Shown in pieces: positions 9,069 to 20,859 of a DNA stretch of 64,000 nt (the stretch's first letter is position 1; each line of letters starts with the position of its first letter). The translations under genes and the position numbers were made by a program. Below the pieces are notes generated by a model. It worked only from the letters and a program-made list of their open reading frames with translations. It searched no databases and was not told the DNA's origin. The stretch is from Nematopogon swammerdamellus (lineage: Eukaryota; Arthropoda; Insecta; Lepidoptera; Adelidae), in assembly GCA_946902875.1 (NCBI GenBank), contig OX336349.1:7711891-7775890 (forward strand). The letters are read 5' to 3'.

Positions 9069-11519
9069 TCCGTACGGTATTGACAGCTACACCAAAAAAA
9101 AATTTTACAAGAAAATTACCGACAAACCTACATTTTCAGATCTATTAATGAAAGAATGAAATACTTCCGATTTCGTATAATTTATTGGCCCCGTTGAGGC
9201 TCGTTCGATTTATGATCGGTAAATGTTGGTGGGAAATTAATGATAATAACCATGAATGTGTATGAAAGTGTAACAAGGACTTTTCTCACTGACTGATTTA
9301 TCGTTAACGAAACTATAAATTGTCTACTTGGTCACTATTTTTTATATTCATCAATATGGGAAAAAAACATCCAACCCACATATTTAAGCCGATCTTGCTT
9401 TTTATGCTTTTTTACAGCAACTTACGGGATTAGATGTCAAAAACTATTTGAAGGTCTTAGAGGTTCGATATTTCTTTACAAATATGATATGTAGAGTAGA
9501 TTATTGGTAATTGGGCAAGCTCAAAAAAGCGAAAAGTGGTTTGGATATTTATTTTAATTTGTCTAAATAAAAATTTCCACGTCAAACGTGGAAGCTCATC
9601 CAATGTTATGTGAATAGAAATGGCTGTCAAGCGGCGATAAAAGTCTCGGAAACAAATTTGTATTTAATAAATGTTGAGTCAACAATGTGTAAAGTGAGCA
9701 TAAATAATAATTCAATGTTGGTTATGAATACTATGGATTAAAACATACACTATTCACACTGAGAATATTTGCTACCAACGTTTAGCTAATAGTCGGCTTA
9801 ACCAAATAGTTTGCCAAATGTAACCTAACATTGTCAGTACTTTATGACAATGTAATAAATTAATTTAAATTCACATTGTTTTATTATTATTATACTAAGT
9901 TAATTAATGCATTGTATTGAACAAAATTTGTTGTGTGTCATCATCAGCATCACTACAAATTATATTATGCAAGAGCAACGGAAATTACCTTATTCAGAGA
10001 GTTCGCTAGACAATACCAATTGGAAAATATGCTTTATGTCAGAAAGTTATCCAACTAAACTCCTAAAACTTGTAGTTTGTAATGGATTAGAGTTCCGCCC
10101 TCTTCTAAAATGCTCCCCTGCTTCGCTTCAGTTTTTATTTTTATTGTTATTTTTGCAGCTTGGTTATATTTAATTTCTTTTAATCAGCAGTTTATTGATA
10201 TAAGATAATATTAAAACTATTTTTTTTTCAGAGTCTGATTCCGTCCATGTATTGGTTATATTATATGTATGTATTTTTCTTTATCAAGTTCATAAATATA
10301 CATTTCTAAATTAACATAATATTAAAAGAAACAAAAAGTGAAACTAAACTAAATAAAATTAAACTAATATAAACTAAAACTAAAATACATAATATTAAAG
10401 TAGAAAAATCAATTGTTAAATTTAATCTAAATCTTAAATTAATCAGACTAAAATAAACAAATAAATAAGTAAATAACTTAATTTTAAAATGATTTTAACA
10501 TTTTAAGATTTTTTTTTAACATTACCCATTGTCCACAACATTCTCACGCTACTTGAAGCGCATAATATATGACTTCATAGGTTTCTGTAGCGATGTATCA
10601 AGCCGAAATGAGTCGCGACACTCTCGAACGAACGCTCAAAATGTGAACAGTACCTTTAGAACCGTATCAAACTCACGCTGGATAGCAAGAACACGCGTAT
10701 TCAACAAGGGCACAAAGCAACCATTGAGTTTGACGAGGTTTTACATATGTATTATCACTGGAACAGCTGATTGTAAGTTAATGAAGCTCCATGCGTAGGC
10801 GCACCGGCCACCGCCGCCGCCTCCGCTTATTAATATCATTCATCAGATTTAATGCGATTTAATAAGCTCAACTGAATAAGGCTGGACGACTTAAAACGTT
10901 AGGTATGGGTGTTACTGGAGAACTCCGTTCACTTTTAGTTTAATTTCGTTTCTCTATTCTATAGAAACTTGCTTGTAATTTTATTACAAAATTGTCGTCT
11001 CCGAGCTATGTGGTTGCTTGTAATTGACTAGATATTTATTTTAATGTTTTTTCGGAGTGATATGAGAATTATTTATATACTTAAAATGAGGACCTGTTTT
11101 TAAATTAGACGCGAACGATACTTACAACCAAATAATTTGATAAAAATTATACCAAAATCTCAAGGGTCGGAATATGAATCAAAAAATATTATTAAACGCT
11201 TTTAAGTTCTAGTTGTTTTTTGAAGTCGGTGCAATGTTCTTTAAAACAGTTTTTTATTTCACTCTTTTTGGTTATAATATCACATAACAAGTTCTGCGTA
11301 GAATTGGGCGTTAAACCGACGTGTTTTTCCAGTGCACACGTAACAGTCCATATCTTGAAAACTACTGAACCGATTTTGATGAAACTTGCACTATTATATT
11401 TATAATATATACGAATATTGTTTAATGTTTTATTTCGTCAATATAATAAATTTGTAAAATTCTGAATTTAAGTTATTGGAAAAAAAATAATTGGGGCGAT
11501 GAAGGATAAGTAAAGACAA
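9069..11519. other. Long AT-rich stretch without a recognised gene
   Basis: Nothing structured except low-complexity AAACTAAACTAAA at about 10340-10480 and a short repeat phrase GAAGTCGGTGCAATG...AAAACAGTTTTTTATTTCA (11222-11260). That phrase recurs at 25441, 26768 and 33845 and marks an interspersed family. An 89-codon plus frame at 10529-10798 is open but unrecognised. Confidence 0.5.
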
Positions 11520-11686
11520 TTTGAATTTTTTGTCTGTTTGTATGTTTGTATTTTTGTTTGTATGTTTGCGCATCACGTAAACACTGCTGAACCAATTCAG
11601 TGACTTTGTGATTTCTTATTTCGGCGCATCAATCAGATTTGCTGTTAAAGCGACTTTCGCGCGAGCGGAGCCGCGGTCACATCTAG
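11520..11686 (+). mobile_element. Possible Helitron-type 3' end
   Basis: GCATCACGTAAACACTGCTGAACC is followed by AGATTTGCTGTTAAAGCGAC, a GC-rich CGCG...CGCGG hairpin-like segment (11657-11675) and the terminal CTAG followed by T (11683-11687). Lepidopteran Helitrons end with a GC hairpin shortly before CTAG. The left end is not defined and no Rep/helicase sequence is present. Confidence 0.35.
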
Positions 11687-12897
11687 TTAAAAATAAAACA
11701 ACAATTTAACAGTGCGCTCATAAATGTCATCATATTTAACCGTAATTATGTCCCGATTGTCAAAAGATACTCCGCACCGCACCACACGCGGAATAATAAA
11801 GCGAAAAGCACAGAATCGAACCAGATCCCGCCCGGTAAGCGCACTGGGAGGCTTTACCTTGACAAGTTGACATAAGAACCTGGATTGCGTGTGGAATTTG
11901 CGGAATTTTTTCAAGTTTCGCTTCGTTGAATGCACATATTTCAATATTTCTATAACTAACCTAGTCTGAATACCTTTGGTTGAAAGGAAAATTTCAAATG
12001 TTGATGCTATGTTAAACGCGACGTCTGTCAGACTGTAATGAATAAACTTCACAGAGGGAAGACGGATATCGATCGCTGCTCTGTGATAAACATTAACAAA
12101 TAGTAAGTACACATAGTTAAATCCATGTTATAGTATGTACAGAGTGATTCTGTGTGGTTAAACTTAATAAATAAATGTAAATACAGGATGTTGCGGCATT
12201 ATGGGCATTATGGGCATGTTTCAGAGTCGTCGCAGCGTAGAATCGATTTGGTCAAAGTCGTTGCTGCGCATAATATATTTTTTCAGAGTTATTGTCGCCC
12301 TTCGGCTTCGCCCTTAGTCACTTAGTTACTTCGAAAAAGTATATCGTTTACCTAAAAGCAGCTTGGCCTTCGGACTTGCCTTCAGTGAAACTGAGGCGGC
12401 TACGGGCAAAATCTATACAGAAGCGATAGTTTGTTATCATATTTGCGTTTAGATCAGATTTGTTATTACTTAAGCCGGCACAGCTACTATTCAATAAAAT
12501 CAACTTCATATCTGTACGTACCTAAAAATAATATATTTGATTGACACATAAGCCAATAACTTGATGGGGCTAACGTTTCCACGTAGCGAACAGGCTCAAC
12601 TCAAACGAAACCGTGGTCAAAAGCGATAAATACTAAATTATCTTACACTACGAACTATATTCACACGGAGCTTTCTGAATTCATTTCCCGCATGGAATCA
12701 CCGCGTACGATCGTTGCACGTATCCGAGAGTGACCGCACCTATACTGCTGCTAACAATTATCTCTTTGAACTGGATCACTTGCACATAAGGTAACTGTGG
12801 CCACGTCCCGGCGGCCAAAACGTAACCAATCTTGGAGTGACGCCTCATTGAAATTACTTTGCAAACTATAAAGTCATATTTGGAGAGCTTCATTATA
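11687..12897. other. No recognised gene; a few open frames
   Basis: A 141-codon minus frame (12112-11687) and a plus frame ending at a donor-like CATAAG|GTAACT (12796, LFELDHLHIR) are open but unrecognised. Both are treated as chance until tested. Confidence 0.4.
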
Positions 12898-13018
12898 AGC
12901 CTAGCGCCACACAGCGAATTGGTGTACATTGTGCTACGTATAAACTTATACAGTTGCATTGAAGTACAGATGCTTTACGTTTACGTAGCGCCAATTACGC
13001 TCAGTGTGGCGCTAGGCT
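12898..13018. repeat. Small inverted-repeat element
   Basis: AGCCTAGCGCCACAC (12898-12912) is mirrored by GTGTGGCGCTAGGCT (13004-13018), with weaker pairing inward (AATTGG/CCAATT, CTACGTA/TTACGTAG). The outer phrase GCTCAGTGTGGCGCTA recurs at 13238 together with TTTTTGCCATTTTGTTT and AAGCGGTCAGT (13046 and 13287), so about 90 bp is also duplicated directly 240 bp further on. Probably a MITE and a partial second copy. Confidence 0.6.
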
Positions 13019-13181
13019 ACAACTACATTCGTTCGTCCTTTTTTTGCCATTTTGTTTAGCAACGGTAAAGCAGCGGTCAGTCGTGTACGATGTTTTATAT
13101 ATAATTATAATTGGTTCACTTTTTTAGAATTTTTTAGCTTTCAAAAATAGGACTGATTGAACAAATGTTTCATGCAGTTAT

Positions 13182-13223
13182 AACCGGAGAATTAAAATAC
13201 ACCTAATATTTTAATTTCTCCGG
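13182..13223. repeat. Short hairpin
   Basis: ACCGGAGAATTAAAATA pairs with TATTTTAATTTCTCCGGT around a 7-base loop. It lies between the two direct copies of the neighbouring repeat. Confidence 0.65.
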
Positions 13224-13331
13224 TGTTTTTATTAAAGCTCAGTGTGGTGCTACGCAAAAACTAGGAAAGCTCGTCTAGAGTCCGTTTTTGCCATTTTGTT
13301 TTGAAACCATAAAGAAGCGGTCAGTGTGTAA

Positions 13332-15120
13332 GATTTAATAACTTAGCAGACGGAACAAATTTGACATCCATACGAAATCGGTATTTCACATTTAAATAAT
13401 TTGTACGCCGTCGAAATTTACAAATTCGTACCCCGTAACGAACAAAACCGAAAAGACAAGCCGGCGAACACTGGTAACGGGACGGATCCTCTTCAATATC
13501 TTGCTCCGGAAACCGTCAATGGCGCTTAAGAACATACTCTGAATGTAATAAAAGCTGTGATCGAAATAATTGCACTGGAAAAACGATAAATTTGTAAATT
13601 GGCGGGACTCGGAAAGGTCGCTGGACGTGAGAGTGGGATGGGACAGTTCGTGGGCGATCTTGACCGAGATGGAGGAAGAGAACTCTCATTAAATATTACG
13701 TGTTGGATGAGGACTTCTAAGAAATGAGTTCAAGCGGCGGGATCTTGCAACTCCGTCGAATCAATATATTTTTATCGCCTGTAAATGTATGAAATATTTG
13801 GTCTAAGATTATATCGAATAAAATTATCAAATCAATGCAAATATCAGAATAGTTTTTATTAAATAAATAACTATCGGATAAGTATTAATAAATAATATGC
13901 AGAAATTATTGAAAAACACACTAAAGACTTAGAAAGCATGCAAGGAACATAGACATCGAACGAAGTAACTGTACCAAACGAGAATCATCTATAGATCCAG
14001 AATTCCGGATCAATACAATTTTCGTACAAACAGTGTGTGTCAGTGTGGAGAGCATCCGATATCAACGAGTTATCTCCAGCAGAAGCTGCCGTGATATTCG
14101 ATCCCAGATCTCGAGATAATGCAACAGACAACGCCATAAATACAATTGCAAGATCCCAATATGTACTGTATTTTAATTCGTGAACCCTCAAATTCTCAGT
14201 ATCGCACAGAGGTATTCTGTTTTAAATTTATTGATAATGAGAATTACAATTGTCCTGGGAATCTGTGGAATTGTTTCGATAGTTTTTGCAGCAATAAAGA
14301 AACGATCGCGGTGGGTGAGATTTCGCGGAATGTGGTGCAGTCAGTATCTTGAGAGGACGACTTGGGTGGCTCTCGTGGGTGGCTCAACTGTTACGAGTAA
14401 AACTGACAAGGGTCTGGAATAAGAACAACTCCCGTTTCAATGATTTCGTGAACTTCCTCGGCTATAAGCTGCTCTACTAAGTTATCGTTACAATGGCCCA
14501 TTCGTAACTCCATCAGGTATTATCCTTACCCGATAATACCCATGAACATATAATTTGAACTTATAATATATTATTTATACGACGTACTTTTCAAAAGTGT
14601 TTCGCTCACACGTTTACTTTCCAAAGTCACGTGGTAATTTTGCTTATTGGTTTTTCTAAACCTAAGTCTACGTAGGTGTCTAGTTCTTAGTAGATACGAA
14701 CCTAAATAGTTCTAGAATCACCGATTTGACAAAAACTGCGTTATAACGTCAGGCACTGGCAATGATTTTCAGTCAATGTTATGACACGTTGACAATGTTA
14801 ATCTTCTTACAATTAACGTTTTAAATTCATATTCTAGGACAATATTATTTATCTAAAAGAAAAAAACTTATATTTCATTACAAAACATTATTAAGATATA
14901 CGTATTTAGGTCAAGCAAAAAAAATTCTTGACGACGTTGTCACTCAGCTGTCAATAAGTGTTAAACATAGTGTTTTTGTTTCACACGTTAACAACTAACT
15001 TTTGACTGCTTAAACACACGTATGCTTCTGGCCGACATGCTCACAAGATGACTTCACACACGAACTGCCGACAAACTTAATTCATTCAGGTCATAAGTGC
15101 ATGCACCACACACGCACCTT
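13332..15120. other. No recognised gene
   Basis: Mixed-composition DNA. A minus frame at 14191-13985 has a hydrophobic start (LAIVFMALSVALS) and a short tail with C-x4-C (CLYENC). A plus frame at 14237-14422 (IVLGICGIVSIVFAAIKKRS) overlaps it. Neither is recognised. Confidence 0.4.
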
Positions 15121-15474
15121 AGCCTTCGTTCCATATCAGGGTGGTGTTCCTTTGTAATTTTTCCGGTACCATTATGGGCCCTGTCATGTCAGATTCGACG
15201 GCCCGAGGTCGACCCCGATTCGGACAATGGAATCAAAAAAGAGTAAATGTAATTTGCGAGCACGCGGTAAGTGCAAAGTGAAATACCCCCGAAATAAAGA
15301 TCTCTGCACGTAGGAGTATCGACGGAGATGATTCGATCGTGAATGTTTGGGAAGATGATTTCGTCTGCAGTTACGATGCTCCACACGTTACATACATTGT
15401 ATGTGGGATTGGAAATGCAGATAACGAGCGTTTTGGCCGAGTAATCGGTTATTGTCCGTTGATTCAAACTTCAA
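15121..15474 (+). pseudogene. Unrecognised open segment, interrupted once, open on both strands
   Basis: The plus frame is open from 15124 (FHIRVVFLCNFSGTIMG ... RPRFGQWNQKRVNVICEHA), is broken by one TGA at about 15282, and continues for 63 codons (NTPEIKISARRSIDGDDSIV ... GIGNADNERFGRVIGYCPL) to TAG. Codons in the second half are strongly purine-first. The exactly antisense frame (15467-15189) is also open for 92 codons from an ATG, which the same base pattern explains, so the coding strand is uncertain. A donor-like GCG|GTAAGTG lies at 15268. It may be a pseudogene or adjacent exons of an unknown gene. Confidence 0.3.
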
Positions 15475-15600
15475 CATAGGTTTTAAAAACAATTCAGCTC
15501 GATATCCGAAAGTACGTAAATATACATATTCTCTTGACAAAAACTTAGCTTAGTTAAAAATTACAACCGATCCTTAGATGTGCGCCATAGGTTTATTTAT

Positions 15601-15840
15601 ATCGCCATTTATTTATTTATTTATTTATATATTACATTGTTACTACAGAGCAAGCCCCAAAATTTAACAATGCAGAATCTGAATCTTATTTAAAGTTGGC
15701 TCAACGTATCTCACCGCGTACTTTTGAAATACTTTAGTATTGCAGTTGAAGACGTCTAAATCCGGAAACATGACCAACATTCGGTTGAGTGCGGTCAGCG
15801 CCCGGTGAATTGGAGTCTGGCCATAGTGGAACGTCCGCGA
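15601..15840 (-). pseudogene. LINE C-terminal remnant with (TAAA)n tail
   Basis: The minus frame SRTFHYGQTPIHRALTALNR ... FPDLDVFNCNTKVFQKYAV ends with a stop at 15666-15664. It is followed on the minus strand by a 3' UTR and five TTTA/TAAA units (15606-15628). Phrases of the type P-x-H-R-A-L-x-x-L-N-R and DLDVF are familiar from the C-termini of lepidopteran LINEs. This is inference from pattern, since no catalytic motif remains. Confidence 0.45.
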
Positions 15841-16407
15841 TGGACTTTAAGCTAAGATAAAAATAACTCATCAAATATAATTATTTACTGAGAAATATTT
15901 AACAAAATTACTTATCAAACATTACTCAGATTAACGACGACGATGACGACGACGTTCTCATCAGTTTCTTCGTCAGCGTGCTGCATATCTCGCCATTATT
16001 CATCTCAGTTTTTCTCATCCACTTTGTTCCACTCCACACTGGCAATGTCGTCCGTCTGCCATTAAATTTCATCGTCCATAGTTCGGTTGACGTGCGACAT
16101 GTTCCATACTCGTATGAAGCACCAACCTGCTTCGTTCGAACCTCGTCGAGTATCGTAACTATAGTTCATCTTAGAATGCCAATACGTCTCGGTACACAGC
16201 AGACGGCACGAATGAAGGTCGTGACTCATCCGCCACGCGCCAAGCCACTGTCGTTGTCGCCGTTGCCAAGTGCCAAGGAAGTGTGAAACTGGAAGAAGTC
16301 ATACATTAAATCAGTATTGAAACAACATACCATACATTACAGAATGAGGCGATATCTCTAAAGGATAACATGGCACATATACCTAATAAATACCTTTATT
16401 GAGTGAA

Positions 16408-16526
16408 GGAGGAGACAGAGTGTGTGCGGATCGTGGCACGTGGAGATCCGTTGTCTTTAACCTAACCTAACCTAACTTAACCTAACCTACCCCACTACGA
16501 ATAGGCGTGACGTTATGTATGTATAA
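16408..16526 (+). mobile_element. LINE 3' end with short telomere-type insert and (TATG)n tail
   Basis: GTGAAGGAGGAGACAGAGTG matches, with changes, the end of the LINE at 18118 (GTGGAAGAGGCGGCAAAAGTG), and both end in GGCGTGACGTTATGTATGTA. In this copy about 35 bp of CCTAA/CTTAA repeats (16459-16493) replace the last codons. Confidence 0.55.
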
Positions 16527-17528
16527 ACAATGAAACACAAACAAACGTTAAAACGATCGTAGAAGTGAATGAGAGTAAATGTCCAGGATAACAGCCTCAG
16601 GGCCGATTCTGAAGAAGGCCTTACTGTCAAATGTCAATTTTAAATAATGTCCTGCCGACTATATAATAAATCTCACTTTAACTGACAAATAACTATTAGA
16701 AGAAACTTTACCATAGGTTGTGAAATTGGCCTTCAGAGAATAAAAAAAAACTATGACATGTGAAGGACGTGGAAGGATTTACTTGCGAAGCCAATCAAAT
16801 TGGAATCTAGCACTGTTGAAACAAAAAGTTTCCTTCCAGCTTTAGCTTTAGTTATCAATGTGTTATGCATTTATTCAAAAAATATTTTAAAAATTTACAG
16901 AAAATTCATAGTTTAAAAGGATCTCCATTGAGATGACTTTCATCGTCCCAAAGATCGAAGTTGCGTTAGCCCGCCGGATGGCGAGGACTCCCGTAGAAAC
17001 GCAAAAATAGTTAGCTTATTCCGTTACCATATTTTTATATAAATGACTTTGAGTCATAATTTTCTCTTCGCTTTTACACTGTTTTTATTTTACTCAACAC
17101 GGAAAACTTTAATTCTTATTTATATGTCTATCCACAACCTCTAAGTAGATCTCTAATGACACTTATTCTAAAGGATTAGTTAAGGAGAAAAAAGGCATTA
17201 CGTATGATACACAAAAAGCTGTACTTAGTTATTATTGAGTAGACTCCGCATTATCCCTTCCATTGCACACAATATCGGAAGAGCCTCCACATAAAGAACT
17301 TAGCGTACTGTCCGCAGTCTCTTCTGAGATCTACTAACTAACTAAAACATTTCGCACAATATACATTCTTATCAACAAAAACATAAAGATGAATTTCAAA
17401 CGTATTTTCGAAAACAATGCAATCCGCTTGATTTAAGGATCCTATATCTGTCAAATGTCGTGCGATTATTTGAAACTCGTCTACGGACAAATGGGTTTAC
17501 TGGATCCAGGCATAATAAAGTCAAGTGA
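16527..17528. other. No gene seen; one possible MITE
   Basis: CAGGGCCGATTCTGAAG (16597) and GTGAAATTGGCCTT (16719-16732, reverse complement AAGGCCAATTTCAC) may be degenerate terminal inverted repeats of a 140-bp MITE. The rest is AT-rich and unremarkable. Confidence 0.35.
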
Positions 17529-17660
17529 TTTATCTTTGGGCTGGAGAGGGAAATTCAGTTTGACGAAGATAAAGAAGTAAATATTGCTAGAGATTTTGCA
17601 CAAGACTTTGTGGATAGCTTGCTAGCTTTTGTTTTCAATACAATAGATTCAGTGCATTAG
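17529..17660 (+). CDS. Possible coding exon, acidic, unrecognised
   Basis: The open frame FIFGLEREIQFDEDKEVNIA ... DFVDSLLAFVFNTIDSVH ends at TAG (17658-17660), with a consistent purine-first codon pattern and an acidic then hydrophobic profile. The same frame is open upstream (NVVRLFETRLRTNGF) but for one TGA at 17526, and a T-rich tract before GGCTGGAG could serve as an acceptor. It could be a terminal exon or a decayed gene. Confidence 0.25.
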   Translation, partial: FIFGLEREIQFDEDKEVNIARDFAQDFVDSLLAFVFNTIDSVH

Positions 17661-17850
17661 CTGAACGTCAGGACTAGATAGTGAGACTTTCTAGATAGAA
17701 GAAAACGTTATTGTCCATATCTTAATTCTGGAGTAATTTCTAGGTTGATTGATTCAATAGCGGACATTTCAACATTAGGCTTTATTCTGTAAGTAGCTAG
17801 TATGTCATATAATTGTGGTATAATAGCGACTCTCGTAATATGTGAAAAAT

Positions 17851-18600
17851 GGGGGTACCGTGTGGGGCCGGTACTTAAAAAGAATAGCCCCACTGCATAT
17901 CTCCCCGTGCATGTCGTAAAAGGCGACTAAGGGATAAGGACAAGATGTCGCGCTAAAGGGCGAAAGGCTAGCCACCTCTCACCTTGGCGCGGTCCTTCCA
18001 CCTTGTCATGCAGCAGGTGGGTCTTCGTGCCTCACTTGCTGCTTGATAGTTATCTTGTCCGTATACTGTGCTAAACGTGGTGGTCGGTGTTGTGCTTTAA
18101 TTTACCAGAGTACTTATGGGAGTGAAAGTTGGGTATGGCAGGCGAAGCATGAGAGCAGGATAAATGATGTTGAAATGCGCGCGTTGAGAGGAGTATGTGT
18201 GGAATAGGAGGAGTATGTGTGTCTGTAGAATGGATGATAGGAAACTAATGAAAGAAATCTATGGAGCGAATGTTAGTGGAAGAGTCGGGAAGGGTCGCCC
18301 TAGACGCACGTACCTGGACCAGATCGGGCATGTGCTCGAAAAGGGTCAGGTGCGTAGGACCCGTAAACGACGAGCATGTATGAAGAACATTATGAGAGTG
18401 GAAGAGGCGGCAAAAGTGTGTCAGGATCGTGGCGATTGGAGGTTGGGTTGTTTGCGTGGGTTGGGTATGTTGTCTTTGCCTGCCCCACTGGGAGGCAGGC
18501 AGGCGTGACGTTATGTATGTGTATGTATGTATGTATGAACTTATAGCACAACACCGATTACTCTGTTTACCCTGATTGTCGGGATACAAAAGCGTGAGTT
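17851..18600 (+). mobile_element. SINE-like repeat K (head H2), split by a LINE
   Basis: The head GTGTGGGGCCGGTACTTAAA ... CCCCGTGCATGTCGTAAAAG is the same head that precedes the SINE body at 20168 and 50449. The K body (CTAGCCACCTCTCACCTTGG ... GCTAAACGTGGTGG) continues to 18117, is interrupted, and resumes at 18539 (AGCACAACACCGATTAC ... GATTGTCGGGATACAAAAGC) to a TATG-repeat tail. A second copy, uninterrupted, lies on the minus strand at about 60775-61120 and shows the original order. Confidence 0.7.
18118..18538 (+). mobile_element. 5'-truncated LINE inserted in repeat K
   Basis: It reads YGSESWVWQAKHESRINDVE, then (after a small deletion) IYGANVSGRVGKGRPRRTYL, QIGHVLEKGQVRRTRKRRAC, a stop at 18506, and a GGCGTGACGTTATGTATG(TATG)n tail. 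These are the last about 130 codons of a common lepidopteran LINE. The flanking ACTTAT (18112-18117 and 18539-18544) is the likely target duplication, and comparison with the intact K copy at 60.8 kb confirms the insertion point. Confidence 0.75.
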
Positions 18601-19407
18601 ATGTATGTATGTAACGGAGAATAAAAAACTTTTTTTTTTTGCACCAAAATTTGGTCATCGGCCCAGAGATTACTGCGAACAGAGATATGTAAAACGTGAA
18701 CGGTTCATCTGATGAGTTTTTCACATTCCCTAGAGCTTTCACCGGCGAACGAACGTAGTAGTAGTTTTAGTCGACTCAAAAGAACGTAGTCACTGGCTTA
18801 ATCATCAGGAGTACTTATGTAATTCGGCTTAGATCAAGAACAGAACTGTAAATCGATAGTGAAACCAGCGGAGTACCAAAAAAAAAACTCGATTGATCTC
18901 CGGCCTCGCGGCTATCTTGCCATTGGTTGCACAAAACTTTTACTCTCGACGTTACCCCCCGAGCGCTGTTCTAGTATGAGGATCAGGGTTTCGCTGATCA
19001 CTTCTGATGGCTCGCGATGTGGTCGAAATATCCAGGTTTCCAAAACTTTACGGTCTAACTTTAAGTATTTCTCCTGAAGCTGGTAGGTACCAGAATTACC
19101 TTCTTATAGATCAATAAAAAAATAATTTAATTAATGGACCTAATTTGTATAATCCGGGCTTATTCAAACCAAAAGCCCCACGGAACTGAGTATGAGTTTG
19201 AAAATATATTTAATGTTTCAAAGTGTATTCAAAATTATTTATTTTAGGTAATTGAGTAGGTATATATTTTGACGTAATGGAATAGAAACAATAATATCTA
19301 TGTAAGTATTTCCAATTAATTTATTTTGATTTTGTTTAGTTATAGTTCGTAAGTTGGTCAATCGCGGTAACTATAGTCGTACCTACATAGGTACTTATTT
19401 CATCATA
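18601..19407. other. No recognised gene
   Basis: Mixed DNA. 18890-19050 is CpG-rich and may be a decayed LINE piece, but no motif is certain. Confidence 0.4.
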
Positions 19408-19995
19408 AAAAAGCAAATTATGAAAATTGTTTAACTAAAAATTACAAAATAATATTTTCCATATAATTTATCAGATACAGCAATTCTCTTTTTATATTGA
19501 TTTTACCTTAGCTTATAAATAATACATTTTGATAATTTATTATTTTTAACGTTCTAAATATAGAGCCGTGGTCGGGCGTTCTTCGTTCAACAAGACAAGT
19601 GAGACCGTCGTTGTGCATTATAGCCGTTGACGTTCGGTATGTACCTATGTATCTATTTATAATAATTTTAGATTGGCTCTGACTGATCTTACAAAAATTA
19701 TAGCGTCCGTAAAGGGGTTACGACTTCCGTCCGATGCCAGTATGACACAATTACGATGGCCGTCCTAAGTTCCTCGCTCTAATAATGCACGAAGACAGCC
19801 TCACTTGTCTTGTTGAACGAAGAACGCCCGACCACGGCTCTATATTTAGAACGTTAAAAATAATAAATTATCAAAATGTATTATTTATAAGCTAAGGTAA
19901 AATCAATATAAAAAGAGAATTGCTGTATCTGATAAATTATATGGAAAATATTATTTTGTAATTTTTAGTTAAACAATTTTCATAATTTGCTTTTT
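19408..19995. mobile_element. Foldback element with about 213-bp arms
   Basis: The left arm 19408-19621 and right arm 19783-19995 are inverted copies. The outer about 190 bp are essentially identical (e.g. GAGCCGTGGTCGGGCGTTC and its complement GAACGCCCGACCACGGCTC), and the inner 20 bp carry a few changes. The loop is about 160 bp and non-coding. No clear target duplication. Confidence 0.85.
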
Positions 19996-20108
19996 CGTAG
20001 TCGGGTTTTAGTTTTTTATAACTAATTTTTTTTATTTAAACGATTTTCATAATTAGCTTTTTCGTAGTCGGGTTTTAGTTTTTTATAACTTATTTTTTTT
20101 TATTTTAG
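19973..20108. repeat. Tandem duplication, 2 x about 68 bp
   Basis: ATTTTCATAATTTGCTTTTT plus CGTAGTCGGGTTTTAGTTTT and a T-rich tail appear twice in a row. The first unit overlaps the end of the right foldback arm. The phrase CGTAGTCGGGT also occurs at 22511. Confidence 0.8.
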
Positions 20109-20167
20109 GCTTTTTTTAAAACTGTTTGCATACTTTAAATGTTATATGTAACTCGTATATTATTGAT

Positions 20168-20480
20168 TTTTTTATGGAATCTGACACATCACCTACAACA
20201 TCCGTGACGTCAGCCCATAAAACCGGATTAACTTGGTGCCACGTCAGTGCTTCCCTTCGGTCGTGCCGGCTACACTGAACTGGACGGGAAACACAAACTA
20301 TTTACATAGCCGTTTCGACCGACCTTTCATTCAGTGCGGTGGTACCAACACGGGCGGGTTAAACCCTACCACCTAGTAATATAAGAAGGTAGTCATATCC
20401 CTTAGTCTCCTTTTACGACATACACGGGGAGAGATGCAGTGGGGCTATTATTTTAAAGTACCGGCCCCACACGGTACAAA
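20168..20480 (-). mobile_element. SINE copy C (head H2 plus common body)
   Basis: On the minus strand it reads from the head H2 (GTGTGGGGCCGGTACTTTAA, CCCCACTGCATCTCTCCCCG, GTCGTAAAAGGAGACTAAGG), through the shared body (GGTAGGGTTTAACCCGCCC, GGCTATGTAAATAGTTTGTG), to ATCCAT and seven or more A's. ATTGAT flanks both sides (20162-20167, 20481-20486), a likely target duplication. The 5S/tRNA head is absent. Confidence 0.8.
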
Positions 20481-20859
20481 ATTGATACTATCCGTCCGTT
20501 TATTTGTCGTCATATGTACTATTTGAAACTAAAGTTTTCTGCAAATAGCGCATGAGTAAGTACCTACATCTATAAACAAATTATGTATAGTTGAAAGATG
20601 TATAGGCTTGAAGTAAAATGAAAAGTCAGTCAGGGCAAGACCGAAGACTGAACTGTGTAAGTACACGATTTTATTTCTCTATGTAAGTAAACATATCTGG
20701 CTGGGGTGAAGCGGATTCGGGAAGTAAGTAAACCAATCAGTTCAAGGCCGAAGACCGAGGGAGGTTTCAGGTTCGTGTACATAGTTGAATAATGTACTCA
20801 CTCGAAGCAGGTAAGCCACTAAGGCGAGGCCAAAGCTACTGATATTATTTTTATAGTAA
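20481..20859. other. No recognised gene
   Basis: Contains two GGCCGAAGACCGA/AGACCGAAGACTG phrases and several AAGTAAGTA runs. Nothing else is visible. Confidence 0.45.

Noticed and set aside
11687..12112. 141-codon minus frame as a gene
   Set aside because: No motif, no splice context and no coding bias that stands out; kept only as a note in the regional entry.
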